13,387 nucleotides of DNA, from positions 1 through 13,387 of the forward strand of contig JAHENO010000292.1 in assembly GCA_018609945.1 (NCBI GenBank). Reading direction: 5' to 3'. This document shows positions 13,278-13,387 of the stretch, piece after piece. The DNA comes from Haloarculaceae archaeon (lineage in GTDB: Archaea; Halobacteriota; Halobacteria; Halobacteriales; Haloarculaceae). The notes under the pieces were generated by a model. That model made no database searches and was not told where the DNA came from. It worked only from the letters and a program-made list of their open reading frames with translations. Each line of letters opens with the position of its first letter. Position 1 is the first letter of the stretch. The position numbers and the translations under genes are program-made.

Positions 13278-13387
13278 TAGTGTGCTGTCAACGATAAGCT
13301 GAAACACAATGAGTTGGAACTCTACAAACAGCTATGGGAGACTCAAAGTATCCCATCGACCTCACAGAACAGGAACGAGAAAAGCTG
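13278..13387 (+). mobile_element. Left end of a probable IS630-type insertion sequence
   Basis: The likely terminal repeat begins near a TA at 13278 (TAGTGTGCTGTCAACGATAA), about 55 bp before a transposase-like start codon, a layout usual for insertion sequences. TGCTGTC...ATAAGC at 13283-13299 resembles the arm of the palindrome at 11-26. The other end is outside the window, so the border and family are tentative. Confidence 0.4.
13334..13387 (+). CDS. IS630-type transposase/helix-turn-helix protein, N-terminal fragment
   Basis: Only 18 residues are visible before the window ends (MGDSKYPIDLTEQEREKL). The pattern of a short lead, then 'DLTEQEREKL', resembles the opening of IS630-family transposases and their N-terminal helix-turn-helix proteins. 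The lower GC and more varied codons differ from the surrounding genes. With so few residues the family call is weak; it could be another helix-turn-helix protein. Confidence 0.4.
   Translation, partial: MGDSKYPIDLTEQEREKL

Overview
The window looks like a stretch of a haloarchaeal (halophilic archaeon) chromosome. The proteins are acidic and the DNA is GC-rich. Several genes have a TATA-like box about 25-33 bp before the start codon with almost no leader, and an F420-dependent NADP reductase gene is present. There is no rRNA, tRNA or CRISPR array that I can see.

Layout: (1) Bases 1-1300 are a worn accessory border of lower GC. It holds an 80-bp palindromic, MITE-like element, a VOC-fold gene, a 5'-truncated NifU-type iron-sulfur scaffold remnant, and an unrecognised gene remnant. 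(2) Bases 1126-4317 (minus strand) are a tightly coupled operon: amidohydrolase, then a Rieske [2Fe-2S] protein, then a saccharopine-dehydrogenase-like oxidoreductase, then the start of a fourth reading frame that is broken where it meets the accessory border. A divergent IclR-type regulator (4647-5426) faces it across a 329-bp intergenic region with candidate operators. This reads as an inducible catabolic locus for an unknown, probably ring-containing or carboxylated, substrate. (3) Bases 5427-6657 hold a repeat-rich spacer and a DMT/EamA exporter. (4) Bases 6658-7323 encode F420H2:NADP oxidoreductase. (5) Bases 7427-11042 are a complete ECF vitamin/micronutrient transporter: S component, a fused double ATPase, and EcfT. 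(6) Bases 11039-11773 (minus) are the C-terminal part of an adenosylhomocysteinase gene cut off at its 5' side. (7) Bases 11771-13170 begin a probable integrative element: an inverted-repeat candidate recombination core, then a tyrosine recombinase with an unusual cysteine-cluster tail. (8) The window ends inside what looks like an IS630-type insertion sequence.

How the parts fit: the two ordinary metabolic/transport blocks in the middle are flanked by mobile DNA that has broken a gene at each border (the fourth operon gene on the left, ahcY on the right). The best candidates for something undescribed are the amidohydrolase-Rieske-oxidoreductase-IclR locus and the integrase that appears to have entered a house-keeping gene (S-adenosylhomocysteine hydrolase) at an identifiable inverted-repeat core overlapping its own promoter. 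All functional names are from recognition of motifs and family patterns by eye; no database search was run.
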